Shown here piece by piece: positions 47,581 through 58,025 of a DNA stretch of 64,000 bases. The notes under the pieces were generated by a model. That model ran no database searches. It saw only the letters and a program-made list of their open reading frames with translations, and was not told where the DNA came from. Source of the stretch: Sporolactobacillus kofuensis (GTDB lineage Bacteria > Bacillota > Bacilli > Bacillales > Sporolactobacillaceae); assembly GCF_024125425.1 (NCBI RefSeq), contig NZ_JAMXWN010000003.1, positions 186,001 to 250,000 on the forward strand, given 5' to 3'. Every line of letters starts with the position of its first letter. Position 1 is the stretch's first letter. The position numbers were made by a program, and so were the translations under genes.

Positions 47581-48090
47581 TCAGAACGGCAAATCATCAT
47601 CCGATATATCAATCGGTTTGCTGTCATTTGCGAAAGGATCATCGAAAGAAGGAGTGCCTTGGCTTTGACCTTGGCCATTGCTTTGGCGATTGGCCGGAGC
47701 ATAACCGCCACGCTGATCTGATGGCGACGGTGCAGTTGACGCAAAGCTACCACTGTCCGTGTTTCTTGAACCTTTAGGCTCAAGGAACTGTACACTGTCA
47801 GCAACAACTTCCGTAATATACACTCGACGACCTTCGTTATTTTCATAACTGCGTGTCTGAATGCGGCCATCAACTCCGGCAAGATTTCCCTTTTGCAGGA
47901 AATTTGCTGCGTTTTCAGCCTGTCTTCTCCAGACAACAACCGGTATGAAGTCAGCATCTCGTTCACCCTGTTGGTTCGAAAATGGACGATTGACTGCGAT
48001 CGTAAAACTTGTCACAGCAACACCATTCGGCGTGTACCTTAATTCAGGATTTTTTGTCAGCCGGCCAACCAAAACAACGCGATTGATCAT
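47581..48090 (-). CDS. ssb: Single-stranded DNA-binding protein
   Basis: 169 residues. The OB-fold (residues ~1-107) opens [21 protein letters not shown] and includes [18 protein letters not shown] and [14 protein letters not shown] Gly/Gln/Ser-rich disordered linker follows, ending in the acidic tip ISDDDLPF that recruits replication and repair partners. It is between rpsF and rpsR in the conserved order; the start is ATG 48090. Confidence 0.98.
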   Translation of the reverse strand: MINRVVLVGRLTKNPELRYTPNGVAVTSFTIAVNRPFSNQQGERDADFIPVVVWRRQAENAANFLQKGNLAGVDGRIQTRSYENNEGRRVYITEVVADSVQFLEPKGSRNTDSGSFASTAPSPSDQRGGYAPANRQSNGQGQSQGTPSFDDPFANDSKPIDISDDDLPF

Positions 48091-48120
48091 CAAGACCAGT
48101 CCCCTTTCTTATTCAATCAA

Positions 48121-48426
48121 TTATTTCGCTTCTTCAGGCTTGCGTTCGTCTTGAATCGTCATGAAACGAAGCACGTCTTCATTGATCTTAACAAGACGAT
48201 CAAATTCGTTGATGGCTTCGCTACCGGCGGTTACGTACAGAACGACATAGACACCAGCATTCAAATCATTGATTTCATAGGCTAGGCGACGTTTGCCCAT
48301 TTCCTTGACTTCATTGATTTCGGCGCCATTGTCCGTCAGAATAGAAGCCAGTTTTTCCTTAACGGCTTTTTCCTGTTCTTCTTCCAGATCCGGACGGAGA
48401 ATGTACATAATTTCATATTTGCGCAC
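48121..48426 (-). CDS. rpsF: 30S ribosomal protein S6
   Basis: A 101-residue ribosomal protein with [36 protein letters not shown] and [18 protein letters not shown]. The start is GTG 48426, six bases after GGGGAGGTG. It is the first gene of rpsF-ssb-rpsR. It binds S18 and 16S rRNA in the platform of the small subunit. Confidence 0.97.
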   Translation of the reverse strand: MRKYEIMYILRPDLEEEQEKAVKEKLASILTDNGAEINEVKEMGKRRLAYEINDLNAGVYVVLYVTAGSEAINEFDRLVKINEDVLRFMTIQDERKPEEAK

Positions 48427-48571
48427 GAGGTTCACCTCCCCTTGGACTAAGCGGCTCCAAAAATGGAGCAGAGAGCAATTTTACTCACTCATAGATCAAT
48501 ATCATAGCATAAATCGTTTAGTGGTTCAAGTTATTTTTGAATTAATGTATGTGTTTCGTTTTTCTCGACTT

Positions 48572-48630
48572 GAGCTTTCGGTACTCGTTTGCTGCGGGCG
48601 ATCCCGCAGACGTCTCGCACCACGGCTTCC
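48572..48630. repeat. Dispersed intergenic repeat, copy D
   Basis: CGATCCCGCAGACGTCTCGCA matches copy B with few changes. It lies between rpsF and ychF, ending right at the ychF stop. Confidence 0.55.
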
Positions 48631-48639
48631 TAATCCCAA

Positions 48640-49740
48640 TCAAACGTTGAATCGGAAGTTAACAATGTCGCCATCCTGCATCACGTAATCTTTACCTTCT
48701 AGACGCAGTCGTCCCATTTCTTTTGCTGCGCTTTCCGATCCTGCAGCAATAAGATCATCATAGGAGACAATTTCGGCACGAATAAACCCTCGTTCAAAAT
48801 CCGAATGGATGATGCCTGCAGCCTGGGGAGCTTTCGTACCTTTTCTGTATGTCCAGGCGCGTACTTCCTTTTCTCCTGCAGTAAAATAGGTTTCGAGTCC
48901 GAGTAAATCGTAGGATTTGGCGATCAAACGATCCAGGCCAGATGAATCCAGGCCCAGTTCCTCAAGAAATACTGCTTTTTCTTCTCCATCCAGTTCAGCA
49001 ATTTCAGATTCAATACGTGCTGAGATGACAACAACTTCAGCACCGTCCTTTTCAGCGAATGCCTTGACCTCTTGAACAAACGGATTATCATCCGGATTCG
49101 CAACATCATCCTCTGAAGTATTGGCAACATAGAGCACCGGTTTTTTCGTTAGAAAATTAAATGGTTTAATTGCTAACTCCTCATCTTCAGTTAGGGAGAC
49201 ATGTCTTGCTGGTTTGCCCTCTTCAAATGCCTCTTTTAACTTTTGTAACGCTGAAAACTCAACAATCGACGCCTTGTCTTTTTGCTTCGCCAACTTCTCA
49301 ACACGATCAATCCGCTTATTGACCTGTTCCATATCTGCAAGTACCAGTTCTAGATTAATCGTTTCAATGTCATCAATCGGATCAATTTTCCCTGACACGT
49401 GTGTAATGTTCTTATCCTCAAAGCAACGTACAACGTGAGAAATTGCATCAACTTGACGAATATTGGCAAGGAATTGATTTCCTAATCCCTCACCTTTGCT
49501 TGCGCCCTTTACAAGCCCTGCAATATCGGTAAATTCGAATGTTGTCGGGATTGTTTTCTTTGGGTGGTACATTTCAGTTAATTGATCGAGTCGTTTATCC
49601 GGCACACTGACAATACCGACATTAGGCTCAATGGTGCAGAATGGATAATTTGCCATTTCTGCACCCGCTTGTGTAATTGCATTAAACAATGTCGATTTTC
49701 CAACATTGGGCAAACCAACAATTCCTGTTGTCAAACTCAT
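48640..49740 (-). CDS. ychF: Ribosome-binding ATPase YchF (OLA1 family)
   Basis: A 366-residue Obg-related P-loop protein: G1 GLPNVGKST, G3 DIAGLVKGASKGEGLG, and NTSE in place of the GTP-specifying NKxD, which is why the family prefers ATP. A coiled-coil insert (residues ~130-165) precedes the C-terminal TGS domain (TYFTAGEKEVRAWTYRKG and GYVMQDGD-type end KDYVMQDGDIVNFRFNV). It binds ribosomes and links to stress responses. It is downstream of a DUF951 gene, as in Bacillus (yyaF-yyzM). Confidence 0.97.
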   Translation of the reverse strand: MSLTTGIVGLPNVGKSTLFNAITQAGAEMANYPFCTIEPNVGIVSVPDKRLDQLTEMYHPKKTIPTTFEFTDIAGLVKGASKGEGLGNQFLANIRQVDAISHVVRCFEDKNITHVSGKIDPIDDIETINLELVLADMEQVNKRIDRVEKLAKQKDKASIVEFSALQKLKEAFEEGKPARHVSLTEDEELAIKPFNFLTKKPVLYVANTSEDDVANPDDNPFVQEVKAFAEKDGAEVVVISARIESEIAELDGEEKAVFLEELGLDSSGLDRLIAKSYDLLGLETYFTAGEKEVRAWTYRKGTKAPQAAGIIHSDFERGFIRAEIVSYDDLIAAGSESAAKEMGRLRLEGKDYVMQDGDIVNFRFNV

Positions 49741-49832
49741 TTCTGCTTCAGCTCCCTGGGTTCCTCTTCCAATGCTTTTCCCATCACTATTCGTTACTTG
49801 TACGATCGTTCATATCACCGCTACATGGCGAC

Positions 49833-50051
49833 TTATTCACCATTTTCAGCATCCGACCCGTGTTCAAGAATTTTCTTGATCTTCCGTTGAAATTCACTCC
49901 TCGGCATCAGAACGCTGTGACTACAACCGAGACACTTAATGCGGATATCCGCGCCCATACGAATGATTTTCCATTTATTTTCACCACATGGATGAGCTTT
50001 CTTCATCTCAACAACATCATTCAAATCAAAGTGGATACGGGGATTAGACAT
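49833..50051 (-). CDS. DUF951 small protein (YyzM-like)
   Basis: A 72-residue protein with the DUF951 signature: FDLNDVVEMKKAHPCGENKW, IIRMGADIRIKCLGCSHSVLMPRSEF. Two Cys in CLGC plus the upstream HPCG suggest metal binding, and a nucleic-acid role has been proposed for the family. It sits 92 bases upstream of ychF, the same pairing as in other Bacilli. Function is not established. Confidence 0.9.
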   Translation of the reverse strand: MSNPRIHFDLNDVVEMKKAHPCGENKWKIIRMGADIRIKCLGCSHSVLMPRSEFQRKIKKILEHGSDAENGE

Positions 50052-50112
50052 CGTCTTTCCTCCTTAGTGGCGCATGTGTTGCGTGTACATGTAATTCTTA
50101 ATCACACTTTTA

Positions 50113-51495
50113 TTAGAATGCAATTTTTTCTTTAATAAACGCAGAAAGTTCACTGATCGGCAGTCGCACTTGATCCATCGTATCACGATCTCTAACAGTG
50201 ACTTTACCATCTTCCTTAGAATCAAAGTCATAGGTGATGCAGAACGGTGTTCCGATCTCATCCTGTCGGCGATAACGTTTGCCAATTGATCCTGTTTCAT
50301 CAAAGTCAACCATATAATCCTTGGCCAGTTCTTGGTAAATAGCCATTGCCTCTTCACTCAACTTCTTCGACAGTGGAAGAATACTTGCTTTATATGGTGC
50401 GAGTGCTGGATGAAAATGAAGTACGGTACGTGTATCTTTTTCGCTAATCTCTTGCTCCTCAAAGGCATCTGCAAGAAAAGCAAGTGTCACACGGTCGGCG
50501 CCTAATGATGGTTCAATGACATAAGGAATATAGCGTTCATTATTATTTTGATCAATGTATTGAAGATCTTGGCCGGATACTTCCATATGACGGCGCAAAT
50601 CATAATCTGTACGTGAGGAGAGACTCGATAATTCGCCCCAACCAAATGGGAATAGATATTCAATGTCGGTCGTTGCATTACTGTAATGCGGGAGTTCTTC
50701 CTTTTCATGATCGCGCAAACGCAAATTTTCTTCTTTTACATTTAAGGATTTTAACCATTCATAGCCAAATGTGCGCCAATATTGGAACCATTTCTCATCG
50801 TCACCTGGCTTGCAGAAGAACTCCAATTCCAGTTGTTCAAACTCTCTTGTTCTGAATGTAAAGTTTCCTGGCGTAATTTCATTTCTGAACGATTTACCAA
50901 CCTGGCCAATACCAAATGGAATCTTCTTGCGCATCGTACGCTGCACATTCTTAAAATTAACGAAAATACCTTGTGCCGTTTCAGGGCGAAGATAAATCTC
51001 ATCCTTCGCTGTTTCAGTTACTCCTTGATACGTCTTGAACATCAAGTTGAACTGACGAATGGATGTGAAATCATGTTCACCACATTCCGGACATGAAATA
51101 TGATGTGATTCAATCAGTTGTTCCATCGTTTCAAAATTTAATCCATCAACCGGTCCCGGAAGTTCAGTCTGAGGAATATTGCTTTCAATGAGTTTATCTG
51201 CACGAAAACGAGAGTTACACTTTTTGCAGTCAATCATTGGATCGTTAAAATTTGTAATATGTCCGGAAGCTTCCCAAGTCTTCGGATTCATAAGAATAGC
51301 TGCATCAAGGCCCACATTATAAGGCGATTCCTGAACAAATTTCTTCCACCATGCTTTTTTTACATTATTCTTTAGTTCTACACCGATTGGGCCGTAATCC
51401 CATGTGTTCGCAAGCCCACCATAGATTTCTGATCCTGGAAAGATAAAGCCTCGCTGCTTCGCTAGATTTACAATTTGCTCCATTGTTTTACTCAT
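50113..51495 (-). CDS. glyQS: Glycyl-tRNA synthetase, alpha2 (single-chain) type
   Basis: A 460-residue class II synthetase: [22 protein letters not shown] at the N-terminus, motif 2 [11 protein letters not shown]-type (VGKSFRNEI), class II core [14 protein letters not shown], motif 3 [14 protein letters not shown] and a C-terminal anticodon-binding domain ([14 protein letters not shown]). It is the homodimeric form, not the alpha2beta2 GlyQ/GlyS form. Start MSKTMEQI at ATG 51495. A T-box leader with a Gly-type specifier precedes it. Confidence 0.97.
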   Translation of the reverse strand: MSKTMEQIVNLAKQRGFIFPGSEIYGGLANTWDYGPIGVELKNNVKKAWWKKFVQESPYNVGLDAAILMNPKTWEASGHITNFNDPMIDCKKCNSRFRADKLIESNIPQTELPGPVDGLNFETMEQLIESHHISCPECGEHDFTSIRQFNLMFKTYQGVTETAKDEIYLRPETAQGIFVNFKNVQRTMRKKIPFGIGQVGKSFRNEITPGNFTFRTREFEQLELEFFCKPGDDEKWFQYWRTFGYEWLKSLNVKEENLRLRDHEKEELPHYSNATTDIEYLFPFGWGELSSLSSRTDYDLRRHMEVSGQDLQYIDQNNNERYIPYVIEPSLGADRVTLAFLADAFEEQEISEKDTRTVLHFHPALAPYKASILPLSKKLSEEAMAIYQELAKDYMVDFDETGSIGKRYRRQDEIGTPFCITYDFDSKEDGKVTVRDRDTMDQVRLPISELSAFIKEKIAF

Positions 51496-51524
51496 CTGCA
51501 ATGACTCCTTTATCGAAATAAAAT

Positions 51525-51755
51525 AAGCTTTCATCCTTAGGCTCTTGCCTAGGGACGAAAGCTTTAGTATGCTCACGCGGTTCCACCCTAATTGGTACAG
51601 ATCACTGTACCCACTTTAGTACGCTGTGGCTCTGGAATGCCTTCCTCAAATGCTGCAATCAGGCTCTCACTATCCCCGAATCGCTACCTGCAGCTACAAT
51701 GAGTACTCCTTTCCATCATTGCCTACCTATAAATAGTTCCTGCTTATTTTCTGAT
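51525..51755 (-). promoter_or_regulatory. T-box riboswitch (glycine) with leader terminator
   Basis: The T-box core AGGGTGGAACCGCG reads on the minus strand at 51589-51576. It is followed by a terminator stem AAGCTTTCGTCC / GGATGAAAGCTT (51566-51525) with ATTTTATTT. Upstream lies a long stem I region closing with GCTGCA/TGCAGC; a candidate specifier GGC is at 51641-51639. A -10-like TATACT at about 51758-51763 suggests the promoter. Uncharged tRNA-Gly would stabilise the antiterminator and turn on glyQS. Confidence 0.92.
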
Positions 51756-51886
51756 ACATAGTATATCCTATTTCTAGTAAAAAAGACAGATTTTTAATTA
51801 AGTCTACACAAAATCTTTTCTATCCCTTGCCTGTATAAAAAATTCGTTTTCCTCATATACTGTTTGTAGTTTGGAGGCGCGAATCT

Positions 51887-52492
51887 ATGAATCTAAAAGT
51901 TGATCGAACGCAAGAACAACGGTTGGGAACACCGATTCACTATCAAGATCACAGTAGACATCATTCACTCGTTCAAGCCATTCGTCGACTATTGCCTGAG
52001 ATGAACACAGCACCCATAGTCGTTGTTTGCATTGGAACAGATCGTTCCACTGGGGATGCCTTAGGTCCACTCGTTGGTTCCTATCTTGAAGGTCGCCATT
52101 TACCTGATACTTATATTTATGGAACGCTTGAAAAGCCGGTACACGCGGTCAATTTAAATGAAACCATCGCATTGATTCACGCTTCCTATAAAGATCCTTT
52201 TATTATTGGTATTGATGCTTGTCTTGGCAAGCAGCAAAATATTGGGAATATTACCGTTTCTGAAGGTCCTGTATTTCCTGGTGCAGGTGTAAAAAAACAG
52301 CTGGTTCCTGTTGGCGATATCAACATTACAGGGGTCGTCAATATTAGTGGATTCATGGAGTACTCTGTCCTTCAAAATACACGGCTTAACCTTGTCATGA
52401 ATTTATCACGGGTGATCGGTCAAAGTCTCAGTCTGGCTCTCGTTTCAAGGAAACGTAGCCGTTTTCTTTCAAAACTCTTACTGATGGATTAA
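51887..52492 (+). CDS. yyaC: Sporulation protein YyaC (DUF1256, GPR-like fold)
   Basis: A 201-residue soluble protein with VVVCIGTDRSTGDALGPLVG, GTLEKPVHAVNL, IGIDACLGK, and GPVFPGAGVKKQLVPVGDINITGVVN, all characteristic of YyaC. The fold resembles the spore germination protease. It is expressed in sporulating cells and conserved only in endospore formers, so it marks this organism as one. ATG 51887 is preceded by GGAGGCG. It is transcribed opposite to its neighbours. Confidence 0.95.
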   Translation: MNLKVDRTQEQRLGTPIHYQDHSRHHSLVQAIRRLLPEMNTAPIVVVCIGTDRSTGDALGPLVGSYLEGRHLPDTYIYGTLEKPVHAVNLNETIALIHASYKDPFIIGIDACLGKQQNIGNITVSEGPVFPGAGVKKQLVPVGDINITGVVNISGFMEYSVLQNTRLNLVMNLSRVIGQSLSLALVSRKRSRFLSKLLLMD

Positions 52493-52525
52493 ACGTTCAT
52501 GATGCCTGATTTTGATGATGCGTCA

Positions 52526-52600
52526 GTTGCTCGCATCAGCTAGGACAGCCGCTGGGACTCACTTGGCTCGCGACTTCCGCAGAAGTCTCGTACCTATGCA
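52526..52600. repeat. Dispersed intergenic repeat, copy E
   Basis: TTGGCTCGCGACTTCCGCAG and AAGTCTCGTACC parallel GGCTCGCGAT and CGTCTCGCATC of copy C. It lies between the yyaC stop and the parB terminator. Confidence 0.5.
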
Positions 52601-52647
52601 TTTGGTTCATAACCTCTTGCTTTTGAAAGCATATACTTTCTTTACTG

Positions 52648-52677
52648 TAAAAAAAGGCCGGCATCATAGCCGCCCTT
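52648..52677 (-). terminator. Terminator overlapping the parB stop
   Basis: Stem AGGGCGGC / GCCGGCCT with one G-G mismatch (52654-52677), then seven T residues on the minus strand. The parB stop codon (52664-52666) lies in the hairpin. Confidence 0.75.
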
Positions 52678-53524
52678 CCATGATTTCAATTAACCGATAT
52701 AAATCTTCCGACGAATAGTAGTCAAGCTCAATCTTTCCTTTTCCTTTGTTTACACCTGGCTTTATCTTTACAGAAGTACCGTATCTTTCACGCAAGCTAT
52801 ACACTCGATCTTTTAATTCAGGCGACATCACCCATTGTTTCTTATTGGATGTTTCACGTGGAACATTATTGTTAAGCTTCTGAATCAATGTCTCAAGTTG
52901 GCGAACATTCATTTGTTCCTTTAATACCTTATTAACCACAAGTGGCATTTGTTTCTTATCTTTTAACCCTAACAGTGCACGTCCATGCCCCATCGATAGT
53001 TTTCCTTGTTCAATAAGTGCAGTGACTTTTGAATCCAGTTGAAGTAATCGCAGATGATTCGTAATATGTGGCCTACTCTTGCCTAACTTTTTTGCAAGTT
53101 CTTCTTGAGTCATGTGTAAACCCTTCATCAGCTTCTTATACGCAACGGCTTCATCAATTGGATTCAAATTTTCACGTTGAAGATTCTCGATTAACGCGAT
53201 CTGCATCATTTCTTCATCAGAAAGTTCTTTGATCACAACAGGAACCGTGGTCAGATCAGTTTGCTTCGCTGCCCGAAATCGACGTTCACCAGCTACGATA
53301 TCATAGCCCTTAATACTTTTTCGTACGATAAGCGGTTGGATGATTCCGTGCGCACGAATTGATGTGGCGAGTTCTTCCAATCCTTGTTCATCAAACTTTT
53401 TTCTCGGTTGATAGGGATTTGGGCGCAAATCAGTCAGCTTCACATGTTCAACAGCGTTATCCAGTTCTTCAGTAAATGCTGTAGGAAAAAAAGCATTTAA
53501 CCCTTTCCCCAACGCTTTAGTCAT
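52664..53524 (-). CDS. parB: Chromosome partitioning protein ParB (Spo0J)
   Basis: A 286-residue CTP-dependent clamp that loads at parS. It starts MTKALGKGLNAFF. The N-terminal nuclease-like CTPase domain has LRPNPYQPRKKFDE and the arginine patch GERRFRAAK. The helix-turn-helix is MTQEELAKKLGKSRPHITNHLRLL. The C-terminal dimer domain ends DYYSSEDLYRLIEIM. The first eight bases overlap parA. A perfect parS site lies inside the gene. Confidence 0.97.
   Translation of the reverse strand: MTKALGKGLNAFFPTAFTEELDNAVEHVKLTDLRPNPYQPRKKFDEQGLEELATSIRAHGIIQPLIVRKSIKGYDIVAGERRFRAAKQTDLTTVPVVIKELSDEEMMQIALIENLQRENLNPIDEAVAYKKLMKGLHMTQEELAKKLGKSRPHITNHLRLLQLDSKVTALIEQGKLSMGHGRALLGLKDKKQMPLVVNKVLKEQMNVRQLETLIQKLNNNVPRETSNKKQWVMSPELKDRVYSLRERYGTSVKIKPGVNKGKGKIELDYYSSEDLYRLIEIMEGRL
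52850..52865. promoter_or_regulatory. parS site inside parB
   Basis: The 16-mer TGTTTCACGTGGAACA is the exact reverse complement of the consensus parS TGTTCCACGTGAAACA. Confidence 0.97.
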
Positions 53525-54278
53525 TCGTGATCACTTCCTTTGCGAAATCAAGATAAACCTCAGCACCTTTGGACCTGGAATCATAGATGATAATCGGTTG
53601 TCCATGGCTTGGTGCTTCGCTTAAACGAACGTTTCGAGGAATGATGGTTTTAAATACCCGATCTTGAAAATATTTTTTCACCTCTTGGATCACCTGTAGG
53701 CCAAGATTTGTTCGTGCATCAAGCATCGTCAATAAGACACCCTCAATAGCTAAATGGTGATTTAAATGCTTTTGAACAAGTCGGACCGTATTGAGCAACT
53801 GGCTTAGTCCTTCAAGGGCATAGTACTCACACTGAACAGGTATGATAACCGCATCTGCCGCAGTTAATGCATTAATTGTTAAAAGTCCCAGTGATGGAGG
53901 ACAATCTATGATTATATAATCATATGTATCTTTTATTTTTTCCAAGGCGCGTTTCAATCGAACTTCTCTTGAAATCGTTGACACTAGTTCAATTTCAGCA
54001 CCTGCTAGTTGAATTGCTGATGGGACAACATCAAGATTTTCAATTGCTGAACGATGAATGACCTTTGAGATCTCAACTTCGTCCACGAGAACATCATAGA
54101 CGCACTCATCTACCTCACCTTTGTCCACACCAGAACCGCTTGTCGCATTTCCTTGTGGATCAACATCGACTAATAAAACTTTACAGCCCAGTGACGCCAT
54201 ACATGCACTGAGGTTCACTGCGGTTGTTGTCTTGCCGACCCCACCCTTTTGGTTTGCGACTGCTAATGTCTTGCTCAC
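53517..54278 (-). CDS. parA: Chromosome partitioning ATPase ParA (Soj)
   Basis: A 253-residue deviant Walker ATPase with ANQKGGVGKTTTAVNL at the N-terminus, the Walker A' DVDPQGNATSG region, IIIDCPPSLGLLTINAL and QCEYYALEGL. It partners ParB in origin segregation and, in Bacilli, controls DnaA and Spo0A-linked checkpoints. GTG 54278 lies close to AGGTGG; an upstream in-frame start (54296) is less likely. It is co-transcribed with parB. Confidence 0.97.
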   Translation of the reverse strand: MSKTLAVANQKGGVGKTTTAVNLSACMASLGCKVLLVDVDPQGNATSGSGVDKGEVDECVYDVLVDEVEISKVIHRSAIENLDVVPSAIQLAGAEIELVSTISREVRLKRALEKIKDTYDYIIIDCPPSLGLLTINALTAADAVIIPVQCEYYALEGLSQLLNTVRLVQKHLNHHLAIEGVLLTMLDARTNLGLQVIQEVKKYFQDRVFKTIIPRNVRLSEAPSHGQPIIIYDSRSKGAEVYLDFAKEVITND

Positions 54279-54375
54279 ACTTCCACCTACTCTCAATCTT
54301 CAATCGCTATAGTCCATTTTAGCATGAATTGATTGGAACAGGACATTGTAACTTTAATTTAAAAACAAAAAAAAG

Positions 54376-54392
54376 AACCATCATCGATGGTT
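54376..54392 (-). terminator. Terminator of noc
   Basis: A short stem AACCATC / GATGGTT with eight T residues following on the minus strand, 18 bases after the noc stop. Confidence 0.75.
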
Positions 54393-54409
54393 TCAGTTTT
54401 TTGTTCGTG

Positions 54410-55264
54410 TTATTTATGCTTTGGAATACGGATCGTGAACTGATAATAGTCGCCCATATCTTCTTCGTTTGTATCAATATCAAGCCCGGAATCAGTAACC
54501 ATATGAACCGATTGCCTTATGGTATTTACCGCAATGCGCGTATCTCTGCTTAATGAGAAGCGTCTTGCTTTTTTCGTCTCTTCTGTCTTTTCTTCCTTGC
54601 TTTTTTCTAGACAGCGTCTTACACGATTTTCTGTTTGCTTTACATTTAGTTGTTTCTCAATAATTTCAGTAAGCAATTTCTCCTGAAGATCAGGATCCTT
54701 AAGAATAATGAGTGCTCGAGCATGCCGTTCTGTAATTTTCTTTTCAAGAATGGCACTTTGTACGGAGGTTGGTAATTTTAGCAGTCGAAGTTTATTCGCA
54801 ATTGTTGACTGCCCTTTCCCTAGTTTTTCAGCCAGGCTTTCCTGCGTCAATCCATGGATATCAATCAGTCGCTCATAGGCCATTGCTTCTTCAATAGCTG
54901 TTAATTCTTCGCGTTGTAAATTCTCGATCAAGGCGATTGATGCAGACTGATCATCGTCTAGTGGTTTAATAATTGCCGGAATGGTTTTCCATCCTAAAAT
55001 AGAAACCGCACGCCAACGACGTTCACCGGCAATGATTTCATACTTGTCCCCTAGTGGTCTGAGTACAATGGGTTGAATAACCCCGTGCTCATCAATCGTT
55101 GCAGCCAATTCTTGGAGCTTTTCTTCATCGAATACGGATCGTGGTTGATATTGATTAGGTGTAATTAATGAAACGTCAATTTCCTGAACCCGACCCAGTT
55201 CAACATCCTGTGCGGCTGCTGCTTCCTCACCATGATTAAATATTTTTGAAAAATGATTTTTCAT
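54410..55264 (-). CDS. noc: Nucleoid occlusion protein Noc
   Basis: A 284-residue ParB-family paralogue. The N-terminal basic/amphipathic helix ([14 protein letters not shown]) is the membrane-targeting feature of Noc. [48 protein letters not shown] and [13 protein letters not shown] follow. It binds Noc sites rather than parS and keeps the Z-ring away from the nucleoid. It is about 85 bases downstream of rsmG, with a parS site in that gap. Confidence 0.95.
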   Translation of the reverse strand: MKNHFSKIFNHGEEAAAAQDVELGRVQEIDVSLITPNQYQPRSVFDEEKLQELAATIDEHGVIQPIVLRPLGDKYEIIAGERRWRAVSILGWKTIPAIIKPLDDDQSASIALIENLQREELTAIEEAMAYERLIDIHGLTQESLAEKLGKGQSTIANKLRLLKLPTSVQSAILEKKITERHARALIILKDPDLQEKLLTEIIEKQLNVKQTENRVRRCLEKSKEEKTEETKKARRFSLSRDTRIAVNTIRQSVHMVTDSGLDIDTNEEDMGDYYQFTIRIPKHK

Positions 55265-55332
55265 GTTCGCGCCACCACCTTTTACTCTCTGCCTTGTTAT
55301 ATTCTCCTAACAACTCGTGATTCCTTCCATAA

Positions 55333-55348
55333 TGTTCCACGTGAAACA
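55333..55348. promoter_or_regulatory. parS site between rsmG and noc
   Basis: A perfect 16-mer TGTTCCACGTGAAACA immediately after the rsmG stop codon. Confidence 0.97.
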
Positions 55349-55349
55349 C

Positions 55350-56057
55350 TTAGAGAGGATTTTTCGCTGGAACTCCTGGCTTTCTTGGATATTTACCTGG
55401 AGTGGATGATGTTTTATTAATGCACACCAAGACCCTTTTCCCGGATTCTTCTGGAAGATCCAAAGCAACGGATTGACCAAACGTTCCACCCAGTTGATGA
55501 ATCGCATGATCCGCTTGCTGTACTTCATCTTCTGCATTCATACCTTTCAATGCAATAAATGAACCGCCTTGCCGAACGAGCGGCAAACAGTATTCAGTAA
55601 GCACGGACAACTTTGCGACAGCTCGCGCCGTAACAAGATCAAATTGTTCACGCATGTCGGACTTATGTGCAAATGTCTCGGCCCGATCGTGGCAAAGTGT
55701 GACATGATCCAAAGCTAAGCTGTCAACCACAGTCTGTAAAAAAGCCAATCTCTTCTTCAACGAATCAACGATTGTCAGTTTTAATTCAGGAAAGAGTATT
55801 TTGAGTGGTATACCTGGAAAACCAGCACCAGAGCCAACATCGCAGAGTGTCCGTATGTCACGGAAAGAAAAATAGAAAACCGGTGTCAGGGAATCAAAGA
55901 AATGTTTGATCGCTACTTCCTTTTCATCCGTTATTGCGGTCAAATTCATTTTCTCGTTCCACTCAATCAGCAACTCAAAATATCGCTGAAATTGCTGGCT
56001 TTGCACTGCACTTAACTGTATCTCATTATCCTGTAATAATTCTTCAAGTAATTTCAT
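55350..56057 (-). CDS. rsmG: 16S rRNA (guanine527-N7)-methyltransferase
   Basis: A 235-residue SAM-dependent methyltransferase: MKLLEELLQ start, WNEKMNLTAITDEKE, DSLTPVFYF, the SAM motif LCDVGSGAGFPGIPLKI, LKKRLAFLQ and VTARAVAKLSVL. It modifies G527 in the 530 loop of 16S rRNA. ATG 56057 is seven bases after GGGAGG. It follows mnmG by 20 bases. Confidence 0.97.
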   Translation of the reverse strand: MKLLEELLQDNEIQLSAVQSQQFQRYFELLIEWNEKMNLTAITDEKEVAIKHFFDSLTPVFYFSFRDIRTLCDVGSGAGFPGIPLKILFPELKLTIVDSLKKRLAFLQTVVDSLALDHVTLCHDRAETFAHKSDMREQFDLVTARAVAKLSVLTEYCLPLVRQGGSFIALKGMNAEDEVQQADHAIHQLGGTFGQSVALDLPEESGKRVLVCINKTSSTPGKYPRKPGVPAKNPL

Positions 56058-56077
56058 AATTGCCTCCCGCTTGATCA

Positions 56078-57967
56078 TCAACCCGTTCTTCTAGCTAGTT
56101 TACCCTCTTCCAAATAAACAAGCAGAATGGCGATATCACTCGGATTGACACCTGAAACTCTCGAAGCTTGGCCTACAGAGATTGGGCGTACATCCGTGAG
56201 CTTCTGTCTTGCTTCCGTTGCAATGCCATCAATTTTACTGTAATCCAAGTCCTGAGGGATTTTTTTCTTTTCCATTCGCTTCATCTTCTCAACCTGCTGA
56301 AGCTGCTTGTTAATATAGCCCTCATATTTTACTTGAATTTCCACTTGTTCACCGACTTCTACAGGAATCGATCCATGCTCCGGAAGTAGACTTGCGACAT
56401 CTTGATAGGACAGCTCAGGCCGTTTCAACAATTGCTCTGCCTTCATTGGTTCCCTAAGTAGCGCAGCATCTTTCGATTTCATTAATGCATCCACTGATTC
56501 TGATGGCTTGATTGTTGTCACAGCAAAATATTGCCGTTCTTGTTCAATTAAATGCTTTTTCGCAAGAAATCGTTCATAGCGTTCATCGGGAATCAGGCCA
56601 ATTTGATGCCCAATCTCGGTCAAACGAAGATCAGCATTGTCATGGCGCAGAAGCAATCGATATTCAGCACGTGAAGTTAACAACCGGTAAGGTTCCTTCG
56701 TTCCTTTAGTCACTAGGTCATCGATAAGAACACCAATATATGCCTCAGATCGGTCAAGAATCAATGGCTCTTTGCCAAGTGCCTTTCTTGCCGCATTAAT
56801 GCCTCCCATCAAGCCTTGCCCTGCCGCCTCTTCATATCCTGATGTGCCATTAATTTGGCCGGCTGTAAAGAGGCCACTGATTTTCTTTGTTTCAAGAGAT
56901 GGCCATAATTGTGTTGGCACAACCGCATCATATTCAATGGCATAACCAGGGCGCATCATCTCTGCATGCTCCAAACCTGGAATTGTTGCAAGCATCTTTC
57001 TTTGCACCTCTTCAGGCATGCTCGTCGATAAGCCGTCTACATAGACTTCTTTTGTTGCTTTGCCTTCAGGTTCAAGAAAAAGTTGATGCCGGTTTTTGTC
57101 ATTGAACCGAACAATTTTCGTTTCAATTGATGGACAATACCGCGGACCAGTCCCTACAATCGCACCTGAAAAAATAGGTGATCTGTCCAAATTCTCTTGG
57201 ATGATTTTATGCGTCTCCAAATTTGTATAAGTCAGCCAGCATGGAATTTGATCTTTAATAAATTCCTTTGTGTCGTAGGAAAATGCAAGTGGCGCGTCAT
57301 CGCCCGGCTGAATTTCCGTCTTCGAATAGTCCACTGTGCGCCCGTTTACACGGGGCGGCGTACCCGTTTTGAAGCGTACGAGATCAAAGCCAAGCGCCTT
57401 AAGGTGATCCGACAATTTTACTGAAGCCTGCATATTATTCGGACCACTTTCATATTGCAGTTCACCGATAATAATCTTTCCTTTAAGGTAGACACCGGTG
57501 GTCAAGACAACGGATTTAGCATAATATGCAGCACCTGTTGCCACAACGACACCTTTGCATACACCCTCTTCAACGATCAGATGGTCTACCATACCCTGCC
57601 TCAACGTCAGATTTTCTGTTTCCTCAATCGTCTCCTTCATCGCACGCTGATAAAGTTGTTTATCTGCTTGTGCGCGAAGTGCGCGGACAGCCGGACCCTT
57701 CCTCGTATTAAGCATCCTCATCTGAATGTACGTTTTATCTATGTTATGGCCCATCTCACCGCCTAGCGCATCGATTTCCCGAACCACAACGCCCTTGGCC
57801 GGCCCACCCACGGATGGGTTACAAGGCATGAAGGCTACCCCTTCAAGGCTGATCGTCAGCATTAACGTTTTGGCACCCATACGTGCCGCAGCAAGTCCCG
57901 CTTCAACACCGGCATGTCCGGCACCAACAACAATCACATCATAAGTACCGGCATTGTATGATTTCAT
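56078..57967 (-). CDS. mnmG: tRNA uridine 5-carboxymethylaminomethyl modification enzyme MnmG (GidA)
   Basis: A 629-residue FAD enzyme: [22 protein letters not shown] dinucleotide site, [22 protein letters not shown] with the catalytic Cys, [29 protein letters not shown] and [16 protein letters not shown]. With MnmE it makes cmnm5U at the wobble position of tRNAs. Start ATG 57967 ([10 protein letters not shown]); GGAAGG lies seven bases before. It lies 58 bases after mnmE. Confidence 0.98.
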   Translation of the reverse strand: MKSYNAGTYDVIVVGAGHAGVEAGLAAARMGAKTLMLTISLEGVAFMPCNPSVGGPAKGVVVREIDALGGEMGHNIDKTYIQMRMLNTRKGPAVRALRAQADKQLYQRAMKETIEETENLTLRQGMVDHLIVEEGVCKGVVVATGAAYYAKSVVLTTGVYLKGKIIIGELQYESGPNNMQASVKLSDHLKALGFDLVRFKTGTPPRVNGRTVDYSKTEIQPGDDAPLAFSYDTKEFIKDQIPCWLTYTNLETHKIIQENLDRSPIFSGAIVGTGPRYCPSIETKIVRFNDKNRHQLFLEPEGKATKEVYVDGLSTSMPEEVQRKMLATIPGLEHAEMMRPGYAIEYDAVVPTQLWPSLETKKISGLFTAGQINGTSGYEEAAGQGLMGGINAARKALGKEPLILDRSEAYIGVLIDDLVTKGTKEPYRLLTSRAEYRLLLRHDNADLRLTEIGHQIGLIPDERYERFLAKKHLIEQERQYFAVTTIKPSESVDALMKSKDAALLREPMKAEQLLKRPELSYQDVASLLPEHGSIPVEVGEQVEIQVKYEGYINKQLQQVEKMKRMEKKKIPQDLDYSKIDGIATEARQKLTDVRPISVGQASRVSGVNPSDIAILLVYLEEGKLARRTG

Positions 57968-58025
57968 TTCTAATCCTTCCTTTCTGTTCATTGAGTATTC
58001 CTCTATAGTCAAACTGCCGAGCAGT

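Noticed and set aside
49582-50135. Plus-strand frames opposite ychF and the DUF951 gene
   Set aside because: They are antisense to well-supported genes, rich in improbable residue runs and without ribosome sites.
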